Assembly: GCA_947470885.1 (NCBI GenBank)
Contig: CANIXE010000002.1
Coordinates: 1-36,053, forward strand
Length of the DNA: 36,053 nucleotides
Origin: Planctomycetota bacterium
GTDB taxonomy: Bacteria > Planctomycetota > UBA11346
Reading direction: 5' to 3'
The notes below the pieces were generated by a model. The model did not search any database, was not told the origin of the DNA, and saw only the letters and a program-made list of their open reading frames with translations. The first letter of the stretch is position 1, and each line of letters begins with the position of its first letter. This document shows, one piece after another, positions 7,608 through 16,174 of this stretch. A program made the position numbers and the translations under genes.

Positions 7608-8669
7608 TCAGCCGGCCTGGGTCTTTGCCAGGGTTTGTTCCCGGGCCGAGCGTACGGCGGCCCGGGCCGTCTGCAGCAGTCCGGTGAATTCCTGACGGAT
7701 CTCGTCCCGGGCAGCATCCCGGGCGGCGGCCAGATCGGCCTCCCGGACCTGTTGATGGGCAGCCCGGACAGCTTCGGCCGTGGCGGCTTCCTGGCGCAGT
7801 TTGCGCTCGGTTTCGGCCTCGGCCCGGGCGGTCTGGATCAGGATTTTGGCTTCAACCACTTCCCGGGAGATGCTTTGGCCGTCTTGGGACAGGACTTGTT
7901 GGGAGACCGTGGAACGGGCCGATGCCAGGCGGGCCCAGACGGAGAGCACGGATTCGGCGGCAGAGACCACCGTCCCGAGGTCGACGGTCTGGCGTTGGCG
8001 GAGGGAATCCTCCAGCAGGCCCAGGGGGATCGTCGCCTCGTCGTGATCCCGCAGCAGACGGTCGGCGCCAGCCAGGCTGACGATTTCAGCGATCAGACTC
8101 AAGGCCTCGGCTTGGTCACAGCGGCGTAATTCCCGCTCCTGGCCAATGGTTTCCTCGGCGGCGGCGAGGTGGGCCCGCAGCTGGTTCAGTTCGTCCCGGG
8201 CCCGGACCAGCTGGTCATGGGCGTCCTGACGGACTTGCCGGATCTCAGCGGCGGCGGCTTCTTGATCAGTCAGGGCCTGGCGGCGGAAATTGGTCAGTTC
8301 CTGGTCCTTGGCGGTCAATTCATCCAGGACCCCATTGGCGATCCGCTGGGTGCTGTGCTCTTCAAGGTGGTGGGTCAGGGCCGCCTCGGACTGGCGGCGG
8401 GACCGTTCGGCGACCACCAGTTCCTGGGCCAGGGCGTCGACGATCTGTTCGGCCACCTGGAGATCCTGGGCCGGATTCACCACGTCATCCGCAGTCTGAT
8501 GACGTCCGGCGAAATGCTCCTGGTCCAGGGTCAACAGGCGGCGCGTCACTTTGTTGGTGGCGTTGAGCTGCTGGACGAGGGACCGGCGGAGCTGCTCGCG
8601 TTCCGCCTCAAGCTGGGCGACCTGGCGCGCCAGCGCGGCAAGCTCGGGGGACACCGGCGATTCGGACAT
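7608..8669 (-). CDS. Cytoplasmic coiled-coil protein
   Basis: 353 residues from ATG 8669; the frame is open further upstream but that part overlaps the divergent transpeptidase gene and has no natural look. Almost the whole protein is charged, Gln/Glu/Ala-rich helix with heptad character (LAALARQVAQLEAEREQLRR; LVRARDELNQLRAHLAAAEE; ARAEAETERKLRQEAATAEA). There is no signal peptide or membrane segment. It may be a structural or scaffold protein; nothing in it identifies an enzyme. First gene of the run to 5824, divergent from the L,D-transpeptidase with 134 bases between the starts, which must hold both promoters. Confidence 0.8.
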   Translation of the reverse strand: MSESPVSPELAALARQVAQLEAEREQLRRSLVQQLNATNKVTRRLLTLDQEHFAGRHQTADDVVNPAQDLQVAEQIVDALAQELVVAERSRRQSEAALTHHLEEHSTQRIANGVLDELTAKDQELTNFRRQALTDQEAAAAEIRQVRQDAHDQLVRARDELNQLRAHLAAAEETIGQERELRRCDQAEALSLIAEIVSLAGADRLLRDHDEATIPLGLLEDSLRQRQTVDLGTVVSAAESVLSVWARLASARSTVSQQVLSQDGQSISREVVEAKILIQTARAEAETERKLRQEAATAEAVRAAHQQVREADLAAARDAARDEIRQEFTGLLQTARAAVRSAREQTLAKTQAG

Positions 8670-8803
8670 GCGTGGACTCCAGGGCGGCACGGTAAGCGTC
8701 GGGTCCCAGCGTGCAAACCACCCCGGCGCGGGAAACGTGCTGCGGCGCTTGCCAGCGCCGGGCGCCCCGTTGCGCCCCGGGTGCGCCCGCCATCGTGCCG
8801 CCC

Positions 8804-9799
8804 ATGAAGGCATTCGCCCTGCTGCTTGTCCTGGTCGTCCTCGCTGCGGGCGGCTGGTTTCTCTACCGTCACCGTTTGCCCGCTGGGGGCGCCGACGAGG
8901 CCCAGGAGGTCTCGCCCTTGGCGACCCCGCCGGCCGCGCCCTTGGCTCCGCCGGCCCCGCCGGCACCCACCATCCCCCCCGAGGTTTTGGCGTTGCTGCA
9001 GCAGGCCGACGCGGCCTGGGCTGCAGCGGGTCCCACCCCGGCCACCAGTGCCGCCGCCCCGGAACTCAGCCGGCTGTACACCAAGGCCCTGCGTGCGCTC
9101 TATAACAAGCCGGGCTGTCGGGAGCGGGAGGACCAGCTCATCAATGAGCGACTGAAGCCCTTGGGCGATACCCTGTTTTTTTCCAAGCAGCCATTCCCTG
9201 CGGATAGCCAGTTTGCGGTCCATGCCGTCGCATCCGGGGAAAGTCCCGAGGCGATCGGTCGCAAGTACGGGATTAGCCGCGAGCTGATCAACCGCTTCCG
9301 GGCCCGGGACATCAATGACAGCCACATCAAGGTGGGGGAATCATTCAAGGTCCTGCGGATGACCGGACAGACCGATCCGGTAAAACGCGGGTCGCTGATC
9401 CACATCGATAAAGGTGATTTCACCCTGGATCTAAGCATGGGCGGGATGTTCGTCCGGCGCTATGTGTGCAGCCACGGCGCAGTCCAGTCTCCGACCCCCA
9501 TCGGCACCACCCATCTGACCAACCGGGTCTGGCATCCCGACTGGACCCACCCGGCGACCCACAAGGTGATCCGCTATGGCGAGCCGGAACATCTCCTCGG
9601 CCCCATCTGGCTGCCGTTCAATGGCAAAGAGCTGGGTCAGGACGGTATTGGCATCCACGGCTATACCGGCACCGATGCCAAAATGGGGGTCAAGGCCTCC
9701 AACGGCTGCATCCGCCTGGTGAACGAACAGGCTGAAGAATTGTACCAGACGATCTGCCATCCCGACCGCACTCCGGTGATCGTCGAAATCGTCGAGTGA
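8804..9799 (+). CDS. L,D-transpeptidase with LysM-like domain (YkuD)
   Basis: 331 residues from ATG 8804. An uncleaved-looking N-terminal helix (residues 3-20) anchors it in the membrane, followed by an Ala/Pro-rich linker (40-60), a helical region, a LysM-like segment (about 136-185: VHAVASGESPEAIGRKYGIS, then IKVGESFKVL) and a YkuD catalytic domain (about 197-331). The active site is intact: IHGYTG with His285 and SNGCIRL with the nucleophile Cys302. Such enzymes make 3-3 cross-links in peptidoglycan or attach proteins to it, in the periplasm. A 5' hairpin GGCGCT TGCC AGCGCC (8744-8759) lies in the likely leader. A strong terminator follows the stop. Confidence 0.95.
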   Translation: MKAFALLLVLVVLAAGGWFLYRHRLPAGGADEAQEVSPLATPPAAPLAPPAPPAPTIPPEVLALLQQADAAWAAAGPTPATSAAAPELSRLYTKALRALYNKPGCREREDQLINERLKPLGDTLFFSKQPFPADSQFAVHAVASGESPEAIGRKYGISRELINRFRARDINDSHIKVGESFKVLRMTGQTDPVKRGSLIHIDKGDFTLDLSMGGMFVRRYVCSHGAVQSPTPIGTTHLTNRVWHPDWTHPATHKVIRYGEPEHLLGPIWLPFNGKELGQDGIGIHGYTGTDAKMGVKASNGCIRLVNEQAEELYQTICHPDRTPVIVEIVE

Positions 9800-9824
9800 C
9801 CGGCGGGGCGGCGGCAAATCCAAG

Positions 9825-9866
9825 CCAACGAAGAAACCCTGGGATTTCCCAGGGTTTCTTCGTTGG
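9825..9866. terminator. Two-way terminator, 20-bp perfect stem
   Basis: The two arms (9825-9844 and 9847-9866) are perfect reverse complements. The inner core CCCTGGGATTTCCCAGGG is followed on both strands by TTTCTTCGTT, so it works as a hairpin plus U-rich tail in each direction. It lies 25 bases after the transpeptidase stop and faces the oppositely oriented gene ending at 10066. Confidence 0.85.
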
Positions 9867-9879
9867 TGAACAGCGCCGA

Positions 9880-10072
9880 GGACTTATCCTAAATGCCGCA
9901 TTGGATTTTTCACGCGGAGGCGCGGAGGCGCGGAGAACACCGTTCTTTCGCGCTTAACCAATGTCATCTACGGATCACCCTCCTGGTGAACGTCGATTTC
10001 TAGTCCAACCTCTTGCCTTCTCCGCATCTCCGCGTCTCCGCGTGAATTCATCGCCGGATTTAGGCTTATTCC
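9880..10072. repeat. Inverted-repeat element with CGCGGAG tandem units
   Basis: Left arm 9880-9937 and right arm 10018-10072 are inverted copies. Each has a GGA-TTAT-CCTAAAT-like outer end, then ATT-TCACGCGGAG and a triple CGCGGAG repeat with 8-base period (CACGCGGAGGCGCGGAGG on the left; TCTCCGCGTCTCCGCGTGAA on the right). About 80 unrelated bases lie between. The right arm runs through the stop codon (10066-10068) of the minus-strand gene. It looks like a small non-autonomous mobile or MITE-like element; no transposase or clear target duplication is seen. Confidence 0.75.
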
Positions 10073-11190
10073 GGGGGCAGCTTTTTGACCAGTTCTGCGG
10101 CCTTGTCCTTTGCCGGGCAGGCCACCGGGCTGGCGGCGGCGGCGGTCAGGACCAGGCGGGAGGTGACGTTCAGTTCCTTCACGAAGGCCTTCTTGACCTC
10201 GTCCTTGGCGGTGTCCGGCGCAGCAGCCAGGCGGCCGGCTTCAGCATTGAGGATCACCCCAGCCTGGTAGCGGGCCTCACATTTTTGGGTTTCACTGCCA
10301 AAGGGCAGCACATCCAGTTTCAGTAGTTCGATCAACGCGGCCTGGGGATCGGATTCCACCAGGGAGAGTCCCTTCAGGGCAATGGCCTGGGCCTTGCGGA
10401 CCGGATACTCATCCAGGCTGGCCAGCATCGTTTCGGCGATCCGAGCGGCTTCCTTCGGCTTCTGGCCTTTGCGATAGGCGTCAGCCAACCAGAAGTTGAA
10501 ATGGAACCAGGCGTCTGGTTCCGACTGGGGCCGCAGATTTACCCTCCGGGCCTGTTCGATGACCTTGGTCAGGTCGCCTTTTCCATACAAAACGGCGGTG
10601 CGGATCGCCGCCGCCCGGGATTCTGCCGGCGGACCGATCTTGCCTTTGGCCTGATCGCTGAGCTTGGCAGCCACGGCTTCCGCTCCGGTGGCGTCCTTGG
10701 CCATGGCTAGGGCCATGCCTTCCCGGTAGGCAGCGTCCAGCCACAGGCGGTGATCCTTGTATTTGGCCACTACCACATTGAAGGACTTGGCGGCTTCCGC
10801 ATATTTGCCCGCCTGTTCCAGGGCATCCCCCTGGGCGATGGCGCCATAGACCTTTTCCCATTCCCGGGGTCCGGCGGCGACCTTGGCATAGCTGGCAGCA
10901 GCCGTTGTGAACTGCCCGGCGGTCAAGGCTTCGGTGGCGGACTTCCAATCGCCCACCTGCTTCATGCCCACATATTCCACGCCAATGACATTGCGTGCTG
11001 GCTTGCGAGAGGGATTCCCCTCGGGGGTGAGCTTGTAGACGATTTCCTCGCTGCCTTCGCTGATCACCTCGGCGGCCTCAATGGGCGGGGCATTGCGGAA
11101 GGTCACCCGGTCCCGGAGGGGGGCATCACCATCGGCGGCAGCCAAGGAGCCGCCGGCAAGGAGGAGAAGGACGAGGGAGTGGAGGCGCAT
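10066..11190 (-). CDS. Secreted repeat protein with N-terminal LSm-like segment
   Basis: 374 residues from ATG 11190, chosen because a signal peptide starts exactly there (MRLHSLVLLLLAGGSLAAA). The beta-rich segment DRVTFRNAPPIEAAEVISEG, ending NVIGVEYVGM (to about residue 75), has an LSm/SH3-like pattern, as in the secreted proteins at 636 and 32591. The rest is TPR-like helix pairs (for example LTAGQFTTAAASYAKVA, LEQAGKYAEAAKSFNVVVAK, DAYRKGQKPKEAARIAETML). It is probably periplasmic and involved in protein-protein contacts; no enzyme motif is visible. Last gene of a three-gene run starting at 15973. Its final codons and TAA lie in the arm of the inverted-repeat element. Confidence 0.82.
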   Translation of the reverse strand: MRLHSLVLLLLAGGSLAAADGDAPLRDRVTFRNAPPIEAAEVISEGSEEIVYKLTPEGNPSRKPARNVIGVEYVGMKQVGDWKSATEALTAGQFTTAAASYAKVAAGPREWEKVYGAIAQGDALEQAGKYAEAAKSFNVVVAKYKDHRLWLDAAYREGMALAMAKDATGAEAVAAKLSDQAKGKIGPPAESRAAAIRTAVLYGKGDLTKVIEQARRVNLRPQSEPDAWFHFNFWLADAYRKGQKPKEAARIAETMLASLDEYPVRKAQAIALKGLSLVESDPQAALIELLKLDVLPFGSETQKCEARYQAGVILNAEAGRLAAAPDTAKDEVKKAFVKELNVTSRLVLTAAAASPVACPAKDKAAELVKKLPPE

Positions 11191-11228
11191 CGGGCGATTC
11201 CGGGAGGACCAGGTGGGGGACAGGGGGC

Positions 11229-12308
11229 TCACAGGGCCTCCGCGGATTTGCGGAGCTCAAGCTTGTCCTGGGCCGACAGGCTGGCGTCCTTCTGCAGTTT
11301 TTCGGACAGGCTCCTGGCCAGGTTCACGGCGGCCGAGTAGGTGGCTTGGGGCACGTTCTTCACCCCCGCCGCCATGGCAGCATGGTCAAAGGCCTCCAAT
11401 TGGCTGGCGGTGGCGCTCTGGTCGCTCAGCAGCTTGGCCCACAAGAGCTGGACCTGGGCCAAGTCTGAAGGTTCCGACATTTGGTAGGCAATGGTACTGG
11501 CGGTGGCCAGGGCGGCACCGCTTTGGCCGGCGGCGATCTGGGCGTTCAATAATTCAAGGGCGGTGTCGGCATAATCATTGCCATCCTTCGCCGCATCCAG
11601 TGTCGCCAGCAGGCTGGCGAGGAGTTTGGCCGCTTCCACGGGCTGCTTGGCCGCCGTATGGAGGGTGGCCTGACCCCGCAAACCCCGAACCCGGGCGGTA
11701 TTCCCGAAATCCTTGGCCCGGGCCACCAGATCAGCGTAGACCTTGGTCGCCCCGGGGATGTCGCCCTTGGCCTGGAGGACCTGGCCTTTGACCACCAGGG
11801 TTTCCACCAGCAGCAGGCTCCGGGGGGCGGTTTTTTCCAACTGGGCCACGGTGGCCAGGGCCTCATCAAGCTTGCCCGCCCGCATCAGGGACTCAGCGCC
11901 ATAGCGCAGGGCCCATTCGCTGCTGAGAACATTCAGGCGATTGGCGGTGACCGCCTTGGCCAAGGCCGCCGCGGATTTCTCCCAGTTGCCCGCATCCCGG
12001 GCATTGATGCCGGTAAGGAGGTCAATGTCCTTGGTCAGGTCGTATTCCACGGCATAGGTGCCGCGTTTGAACGACAGCTTGTTCGTGCCCTTGGGGTCAT
12101 CCACCAGGAACTCGATACCGTCCAGGCTTTCGTTGAGCACGAAGGCACTGGAAAAAGCATTCTTGGCATTGGCCTTGTCGTCCATCTTGGCCCCGACCTC
12201 GACCCGCCTGACCACGGCAGGCGCGGGTTCAGCGGTCCAGGCGGGAACGATGGCCGAGGCCATCAGGACCGTCGCATACAGGGCAGTCCGGCGAAGAGCG
12301 GGAATCAC
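11229..12308 (-). CDS. Secreted TPR-like protein
   Basis: 359 residues. The start is GTG at 12308, overlapping the stop of the upstream gene as GTGA; no ATG gives a complete signal peptide. The N-terminus (MIPALRRTALYATVLMASAI, cleavage near AWTAEP) is a Sec signal. A beta-rich stretch (GIEFLVDDPKGTNKLSFKRG) precedes about 250 residues of Ala/Leu-rich helix pairs typical of TPR arrays (LMRAGKLDEALATVAQLEK; VLQAKGDIPGATKVYADLVA). It contains no catalytic motif. With its two neighbours it may form a periplasmic or outer-membrane complex, which is inference from shared architecture and tight coupling. Confidence 0.82.
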   Translation of the reverse strand: MIPALRRTALYATVLMASAIVPAWTAEPAPAVVRRVEVGAKMDDKANAKNAFSSAFVLNESLDGIEFLVDDPKGTNKLSFKRGTYAVEYDLTKDIDLLTGINARDAGNWEKSAAALAKAVTANRLNVLSSEWALRYGAESLMRAGKLDEALATVAQLEKTAPRSLLLVETLVVKGQVLQAKGDIPGATKVYADLVARAKDFGNTARVRGLRGQATLHTAAKQPVEAAKLLASLLATLDAAKDGNDYADTALELLNAQIAAGQSGAALATASTIAYQMSEPSDLAQVQLLWAKLLSDQSATASQLEAFDHAAMAAGVKNVPQATYSAAVNLARSLSEKLQKDASLSAQDKLELRKSAEAL

Positions 12309-15300
12309 GGCTTGGCTCCTTCAGTGGGCGCCGGGGCAGGCGTGGATGGTGCGGTTTCGCCGGGGGCTCTGGTGGCCTTCTTGCCCACCTCCACCAACAC
12401 CTGCAGTTCCACATCGTCCACATTGGTCACGGTCTGAAGTTCACAGGGGGGCGACTTGATCTCGGTGAAGACCAGGAGTGGTTGGCCATTGGCCTGGGCC
12501 AACTCATCGATCCGGAAGTTGGGCTTTACGGTGATGCCGGCGGCTTCATGGACCGCCAGGTACCGCTTGGCCAGTTCTCCGGCCAGGGCATTGCGGGCCC
12601 GGCGATAGCGCGGGTCGTCGCCTTTTTGCAGGGCATCGCCCCGGATGGCCGGAGCGATCAGGAACTGGCTTGGATCGCTGAAGTTATCCGCTTTATATTT
12701 CAGATCGGAGTTGACGTACGCGGCATCGCCCTTGGCCAGGGCCAGTTCGTAGACCTGGATGGTGGCCTGCCACTCAAGGTCGAGATCGTTGCCAGCCTCG
12801 TTGCGGGTGTTCTTGGCAATGACCAGAGCCTTGTCGATGTCCGCCTTGGCCGCTTTGCCTTCACGGACGTTGTCGAGGACGATCTCGACGTAGGCGCTGG
12901 AGAAGGTCCCGTTGTTCGGGTTGTAGGCGTACAGGACGTCGTACAGGGCCCGGGCTTTGTCCTTCTGGCCCAATTCGCGGTAGCCCGCCGCCAAATTGGT
13001 GCGCACGGTGAGATCCAGGAGGACACCGGATATCTGATTTTCCAGAGCCTTCATTGCCTTGTCCGCCTTGGTCCAGGCTTCGTTGCCCAAGGTGCTGCGC
13101 AATCCTTCAGCCTTGGTCCGGAACTCCTTCATTTTTTTCACGGCCTCGGCGTAGTTGATGCGCTTCTCGCCCCAATCTTCTTCCGGAGTTCCCTGGCGGA
13201 TCAGGTCGGCGAGGCCGGGCTTGTCCTCCAGGAGATCCCGGAGATTCGCCCAGGTAGTCTTGAGTTCCGGCCGGCTACCCACAGCAGTTTCCACCGCATT
13301 GAGCACGTCTCCCGGATTTTTCGTGAAAGCGAGCACCTCGCCGGACCGCTCAGAGAGGGTCTGGTACATTTCGTATAGGCGTACGGCCCGAGCATGTTCC
13401 CCGATGTTCCAGAGCGTTTGGGCGATGCTATAGATGTTCTTTTTCGGGTCCTTGTCGGTCAGGGTTGGTTCGATCAGGTCGGCCATGGCCCGCTTCGCGG
13501 TATTGATGATCCCGGGCCAAGCGGGGGAGGCATTCTTGGCTTGCTGGAAGGTGTCGCCGGCGGAGGAGACCCACTGGAACAAGGCCCCCAGGTACTTCCC
13601 GGCCTTGGTGGTCCGGGCCTGTTCGTCGGGATCCTTGATGCTGGGCAGGACCCGGCGGTAGGTTTCGTAGGCGGTTTCAAAGCTAGGCCACAGGGCGACC
13701 AGGGCTGCCGCATCGTTTTTGGCCGTGTCGTTCTTGATCCGGGCAAATTCCTGGCGTTGGATCGCCTGGCACATGGCCCGGAGCATCCGCGCCCGCAGGG
13801 CTTCGTCGGCGGGGGGTGCTTTCCAGTAGTCGGCATTGAGCTTGGCCTGGACGTCGGCGTAGCGTTCGTCCGCCAGCAATAGGCTGATCCGGCTGGATTC
13901 CGCCGTGGATTGGGCCCGGCGCAGGTCTCGTTTCTTCTCGTCGGTCAGCCCGGGCTTGGCCAGTTCGGCATCGACCCGGATGGTGATCGCTTCGGCGGCT
14001 TTGACCATTTCCTCGGAGAGCCGTTTCATGCTATCCTTGTCACCCCGTTCCTTGAACTGGTCGTATTTCTTCATCCGGGCCCCCGAGGCCAGGCTGAAGA
14101 TTTTGATCCAGGAGTCGGGGTATTTCTTCTCGTAGGCATTCATCGACTCGAAGGCACCGTCCAAATCCCCGGTGTCCAAACGGACGAGGATCTGGTTCAG
14201 CTCCAGGTCTTCGCCGGCGCTTTCCGGGGCGACCTTGCGGACCAGTTCGATGGTGGTGTCGTAGAGCCCTTGGGCACCTTTGGTCCGCGTCTGGAGTCCG
14301 CTCACCAAATTGACGGTGTTCTTGGCCAGGCGCTGCACGCCCTTGCCGGCGGTGTTCCAACTCGTGCCGGTGCGCCAGGGATTGACCTTGGGATCCACCG
14401 CCAGGCGGGAAGCGATCTGGGACATGCCTTCATTGGCCACCAGGGCGGCGTGGAAGCGCAGGTCCATTTTGCTGAGGGTCACCGCGTAGGTATTGTAGAG
14501 ATCGGGGGCGATTTCGACGAACTGTTCCGGGGTGACGGATTCCAGGCCGAGAATCCCGGAACGGAGCATGGTGGCGGCGAGGATGGTCTGGCTTCTCCGT
14601 AATTTTTCGTTGGCCGTGTTGTCCGCCTCCTTCAGCAGGGAGCGGGCTATGCCCAGGGCCTGGGTGGGATCCTGGGGTTTCACCGGTTCGCCCCAGCCGC
14701 CGCCACTGAGGCCGCTGGTGGAACCGGCCAGCCAGGGCTGGGCACTTTCGGCGACGGGATTGCGTTTCGCGCTGGCTACTGCCCCGAACAAGGTGGTGGC
14801 GGCTCCGCTATCACCCTTGGCCTGGAGGACCCGGGCGGCCATGATGTAAATTTTACCCAGGGCGGAGGCCCGGTTGTAGCTGGGGCTATCCAGACGCAGA
14901 TCGCCGCTGCGGTTGCGCTCCTTGAAGGTTTCCCAGTACTTGGCTGCCGTCGCCAGATCGCCTGGGGTGCCGAGCTCATAGCGGTAGCGCAGCAGGGCGT
15001 TCCAGGTGTCGATCTGGATATCGATCACCGCTTCCCGGGAGGCCGAGGGGAAGTGCCGGGAGTCCAGGTCGACGATCTTTTGCATCTCGCCCTCGATTTC
15101 CTCGGGCTTGATGCCCTTGGTCTTCTGGCGGGCGCTTTCGAGGAGGAGCGTGTTGATCTCCAGCTTCAACAGGGGGTGGTAATCACCAAAGTTGTAGTCC
15201 CAGTCGGCGAGGATCTTGGCGTTGGCTTCCAGCCATTTCCCCAGGAATGCCGACGAAGCGTCGGAATCCAGGTTGAATTCTTTACCCCGGGTGAGGACTT

Positions 15301-15973
15301 CCCGGAGGATCAGGTGGGCTTTGTAAACCCGCTTCACCGCCTTGAGCCGGAGCTGGATGGCCTCTTGGAGCAGGGCCTGCCCCTTGGGATCGTCCTCGGG
15401 CATGTCGTTGATGGTCTTTTCTTTGGCGGCGAAGGCTTTGACCTTGACCAAGCCATCGGTCCAACCCCGGCTGGCCGCTTCGATCAAGGCGGTGACCTGG
15501 CGCTTGGCCAGCTCAATCCGCTCCGGTGCCGGGGGAACCAGGGGCTTGGGCCGGTCGGGATGGATGAGGGTCGATAGGTCGTTAACCAGGGACAGCACCG
15601 GATCGCCAGCCCCGTTCAGCAGCTCACTGATCAGTTCCGGCAGGGTGTCGGCCTTTTCGGCGGCATCCAGGTAGGTGCGGAGGGTCTGGGCTTTCTTGTC
15701 CAGAGTCGCAGCCTGGGCGGCATCGGCGATCTTGGTCCGGAATCGCTCGGCGTAGAACCAGTCCAAGGCCTTCTGGTAGGCTTCGACATCGGGGTAGCCG
15801 GCCTTGGTGAAGACCGTCATCTGCCGGAGTGCGGAGGGCCGCTGGTTCCGTTCGATGAGGCTCGACACGGCGGTGAAGTGCTGGTCGCGCTCCGCCGCGG
15901 TGGCGGCCAGGGCGCGATCGGCGCCCCCGGTGAGCAAGGCGACGAGGAGGAGGGTCGGCGGGATCCGATGCAT
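12305..15973 (-). CDS. Very large secreted helical-repeat protein
   Basis: 1222 residues from ATG 15973 (MHRIPPTLLLVALLTGG), where a signal peptide with a likely cleavage at ALA-AT begins; an ATG seven codons upstream is possible. The frame opens further back to 16126 but that part covers repeat copy C. The mature protein is almost wholly alpha-helical, Lys/Ala/Leu-rich, with many TPR-like pairs (for example YRELGQKDKARALYDVLYAY; YNRASALGKIYIMAARVLQA) and no Cys cluster or enzyme signature. A Pro/Ala/Thr-rich C-terminal tail ends it. It is probably periplasmic. First gene of the run to 10066 and the first gene after flhG, separated from it by repeat copy C. I do not recognise the family. Confidence 0.85.
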   Translation of the reverse strand: MHRIPPTLLLVALLTGGADRALAATAAERDQHFTAVSSLIERNQRPSALRQMTVFTKAGYPDVEAYQKALDWFYAERFRTKIADAAQAATLDKKAQTLRTYLDAAEKADTLPELISELLNGAGDPVLSLVNDLSTLIHPDRPKPLVPPAPERIELAKRQVTALIEAASRGWTDGLVKVKAFAAKEKTINDMPEDDPKGQALLQEAIQLRLKAVKRVYKAHLILREVLTRGKEFNLDSDASSAFLGKWLEANAKILADWDYNFGDYHPLLKLEINTLLLESARQKTKGIKPEEIEGEMQKIVDLDSRHFPSASREAVIDIQIDTWNALLRYRYELGTPGDLATAAKYWETFKERNRSGDLRLDSPSYNRASALGKIYIMAARVLQAKGDSGAATTLFGAVASAKRNPVAESAQPWLAGSTSGLSGGGWGEPVKPQDPTQALGIARSLLKEADNTANEKLRRSQTILAATMLRSGILGLESVTPEQFVEIAPDLYNTYAVTLSKMDLRFHAALVANEGMSQIASRLAVDPKVNPWRTGTSWNTAGKGVQRLAKNTVNLVSGLQTRTKGAQGLYDTTIELVRKVAPESAGEDLELNQILVRLDTGDLDGAFESMNAYEKKYPDSWIKIFSLASGARMKKYDQFKERGDKDSMKRLSEEMVKAAEAITIRVDAELAKPGLTDEKKRDLRRAQSTAESSRISLLLADERYADVQAKLNADYWKAPPADEALRARMLRAMCQAIQRQEFARIKNDTAKNDAAALVALWPSFETAYETYRRVLPSIKDPDEQARTTKAGKYLGALFQWVSSAGDTFQQAKNASPAWPGIINTAKRAMADLIEPTLTDKDPKKNIYSIAQTLWNIGEHARAVRLYEMYQTLSERSGEVLAFTKNPGDVLNAVETAVGSRPELKTTWANLRDLLEDKPGLADLIRQGTPEEDWGEKRINYAEAVKKMKEFRTKAEGLRSTLGNEAWTKADKAMKALENQISGVLLDLTVRTNLAAGYRELGQKDKARALYDVLYAYNPNNGTFSSAYVEIVLDNVREGKAAKADIDKALVIAKNTRNEAGNDLDLEWQATIQVYELALAKGDAAYVNSDLKYKADNFSDPSQFLIAPAIRGDALQKGDDPRYRRARNALAGELAKRYLAVHEAAGITVKPNFRIDELAQANGQPLLVFTEIKSPPCELQTVTNVDDVELQVLVEVGKKATRAPGETAPSTPAPAPTEGAKP

Positions 15974-16067
15974 GACGGCTACCGTTCCCCGCATGCTAGC
16001 AGGGTCAAGGCGGGCGGGGCCGGCTTTTTCGGGCGTGTCAGACGGCGTTGTGAAGGGTTTCCTCCCC

Positions 16068-16173
16068 ATAGCGCCGTTAAGGAAGCCACTCAGCTGCGCT
16101 TTTTCCCACAGGATGGGTCTTCCCACAGGATGCGTCTGGAAACGGGAGTGGCGCGCGCCAATCGCGTTTCCAG
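16068..16173 (-). repeat. Dispersed nested-hairpin element, copy C (internal deletion)
   Basis: Core 16136-16173 keeps only the outer stem: CTGGAAACGGGAGTGGCGCG pairs with CGCGCCAATCGCGTTTCCAG (the two overlap at the tip), and the inner stem of copies A, B and D is missing. The hairpin ends one base from the flhG stop codon (16175-16177). The tail contains a 13-base direct repeat TTCCCACAGGATG at 16103-16115 and 16120-16132. Its far end, read on the minus strand, is CCTTAACGGCGCTAT, close to the terminal box of the other copies. Confidence 0.75.
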
Positions 16174-16174
16174 C

